Below, in pieces: positions 13,375-14,228 of a DNA stretch of 14,228 nucleotides. Both the position numbers and the translations under genes were made by a program. The DNA is from JANQPX01 sp039028235. GTDB lineage: Bacteria > Pseudomonadota > Alphaproteobacteria > Geminicoccales > Geminicoccaceae. Position 1 is the stretch's first letter; the number at the start of each line of letters is the position of its first letter. The notes beneath the pieces are model-generated. The model was given only the letters and a program-made list of their open reading frames with translations. It made no database searches and was not told where the DNA came from. The DNA lies in the NCBI GenBank assembly GCA_039028235.1, contig JBCCIN010000084.1, positions 1 to 14,228 on the forward strand, given 5' to 3'.

Positions 13375-14228
13375 ATGAGTACGGTCGTCGGCAAGGTGCC
13401 GGAGGCTCCGTCCGCCTGGCGTCGCCTGTTCACGGGCATCGGCATGATCCGCGAAAGCTGGATCGGCACGATCGGGCTGATCATCCTCCTCTTCTGGGCG
13501 GCGATGGCGATCCTCGCGCCCGTGCTGCCGCTGTTTGATCCCAACGCACAGATCGTGCCGATGCAGGCTCCTTTCGCCGCGGCGCCGGATGGCGAAAGCA
13601 CATTCTGGCTCGGCACCGATGCCAAGGGGCGGGACATTCTCTCGCGCATCATCTGGGGATCGCAGCGCGTGCTGTTCTGGGCGACGCTGGCGACAGCCGT
13701 CGCCTATGTCGTCGGCATGGCGATGGGAGCGGCGGCCGGCTATCTCGGCGGCTGGTGGGACGAGGTGATCTCGTTCTTCGGCAATGTGCTGCTCTCCTTC
13801 CCGGTGATGGTGCTTTACATCATCATCATCACCAAGCTCGGCCCATCGCCCTTCAACATCGTGATCGCGGTGACCTTCGCCTCGGCGCCGGGCATCATGC
13901 GTATCGTGCGCGGCCTCGTTCTGGACATACGAACGCGCGATTACGTGTTCGCTGCCCAAACACGCGGCGAGAGCCCGCTCTATGTCATGCTGGTGGAGCT
14001 ATTGCCGAACGCCCGCGGCCCGCTGATCGTCGATGCCTGCTTGCGCATGGGCTACACCATCATCGCACTCGCCACCCTCGGCTTTCTCGGCCTCGGCCTG
14101 CCGCCGCCAGACCCGGACTGGGGCGCGATGATCGCCGAATCAGTGCCCATGGGCGCCTTCGCCGGCCATGCCATGGTGATCCCGGCGATCGCCGTCTCCT
14201 CCCTGGTGCTCGGCTTCAACCTCCTGGC
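13375..14228 (+). CDS. ABC transporter permease, DppC-like (3' end missing)
   Basis: The second channel subunit of the same importer; 284 codons are visible and no stop occurs before the window end. ATG at 13375 is preceded by AGGGAGG (13361-13367) at 7-nt spacing. A cytoplasmic N-terminus (1-30) leads into helix 1 (IGTIGLIILLFWAAMAILAPVL). Then come the DppC hallmark HWLGTD-like segment (TFWLGTDAKGRDILSRIIWG, about 79-98), further helices, and the EAA loop RDYVFAAQTRGESPLYVMLVELLPNARGPL (about 188-217). The stretch GFLGLGLPPPDPDWGAMI is a strong family match. Family members are about 280-300 aa, so only a few residues are lost. ATPase subunits of the importer probably follow outside the window. 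Confidence 0.95.
   Translation, partial: MSTVVGKVPEAPSAWRRLFTGIGMIRESWIGTIGLIILLFWAAMAILAPVLPLFDPNAQIVPMQAPFAAAPDGESTFWLGTDAKGRDILSRIIWGSQRVLFWATLATAVAYVVGMAMGAAAGYLGGWWDEVISFFGNVLLSFPVMVLYIIIITKLGPSPFNIVIAVTFASAPGIMRIVRGLVLDIRTRDYVFAAQTRGESPLYVMLVELLPNARGPLIVDACLRMGYTIIALATLGFLGLGLPPPDPDWGAMIAESVPMGAFAGHAMVIPAIAVSSLVLGFNLL

Noticed and set aside
1..14228. tRNA genes, CRISPR arrays, insertion sequences or long direct repeats
   Set aside because: No regularly spaced repeats, transposase-like frames, terminal inverted repeats or tRNA-like cloverleaf segments were seen by reading the intergenic regions. Flanking repeats around the ATPase island were looked for and not found by eye.

Overview
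The window looks like chromosomal DNA from a motile alphaproteobacterium. GC is high, and most gene products read like alphaproteobacterial versions: class I ketol-acid reductoisomerase, a DksA with a degenerate zinc site, a CHCC zinc-finger protein, and a Tat-exported peptide-type binding protein. Two perfect TTAA-N7-TTAA sites, the signature of the cell-cycle regulator CtrA, lie in promoter regions and support this class. I cannot fix the order or genus. There is no rRNA, tRNA, CRISPR array, insertion sequence or obvious prophage.

Layout. (1) 1-912: the 3' part of ilvC, cut by the window edge, ending at a hairpin that it shares with the convergent gene that follows. (2) 1002-3158: a soluble PAS-domain histidine kinase (minus strand) and a RidA-family protein (plus strand) diverge from an intergenic region holding the first CtrA-type box. 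(3) 3159-4651: a locally AT-rich segment holds a dyad-rich leader and one P-loop ATPase of unrecognised family, the clearest candidate for acquired and little-described material. (4) 4760-6492: a small CHCC zinc-finger protein (minus), a ribokinase/PfkB sugar kinase (plus) and DksA (minus). (5) 6731-9327: a MoeB/ThiF-type E1-like enzyme (minus) diverges from a compact flagellar export operon (plus): an FlhB C-terminal-domain protein (FlhX-like), an unrecognised 110-residue protein, FliO and FliP. The second CtrA-type box lies in their 63-bp shared gap. (6) 9411-10319: a membrane fatty-acid desaturase (minus), with a TTG start supported by its Shine-Dalgarno sequence. (7) 10632-14228: a peptide/oligosaccharide-type ABC importer (Tat-type binding protein, DppB-like permease, DppC-like permease cut by the window end), with a strong terminator-like hairpin between the binding-protein gene and the permeases.

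How the genes fit together. The flagellar genes form a tightly coupled operon that probably feeds the export gate (FliP with FliO, plus an FlhB-like accessory) under CtrA control. The ABC genes form one importer whose binding protein is probably expressed more strongly than its permeases. The remaining genes look like unrelated housekeeping or regulatory singletons. The P-loop ATPase stands apart in base composition and has no recognisable partner, so a host-conflict or regulatory role is possible but unproven.
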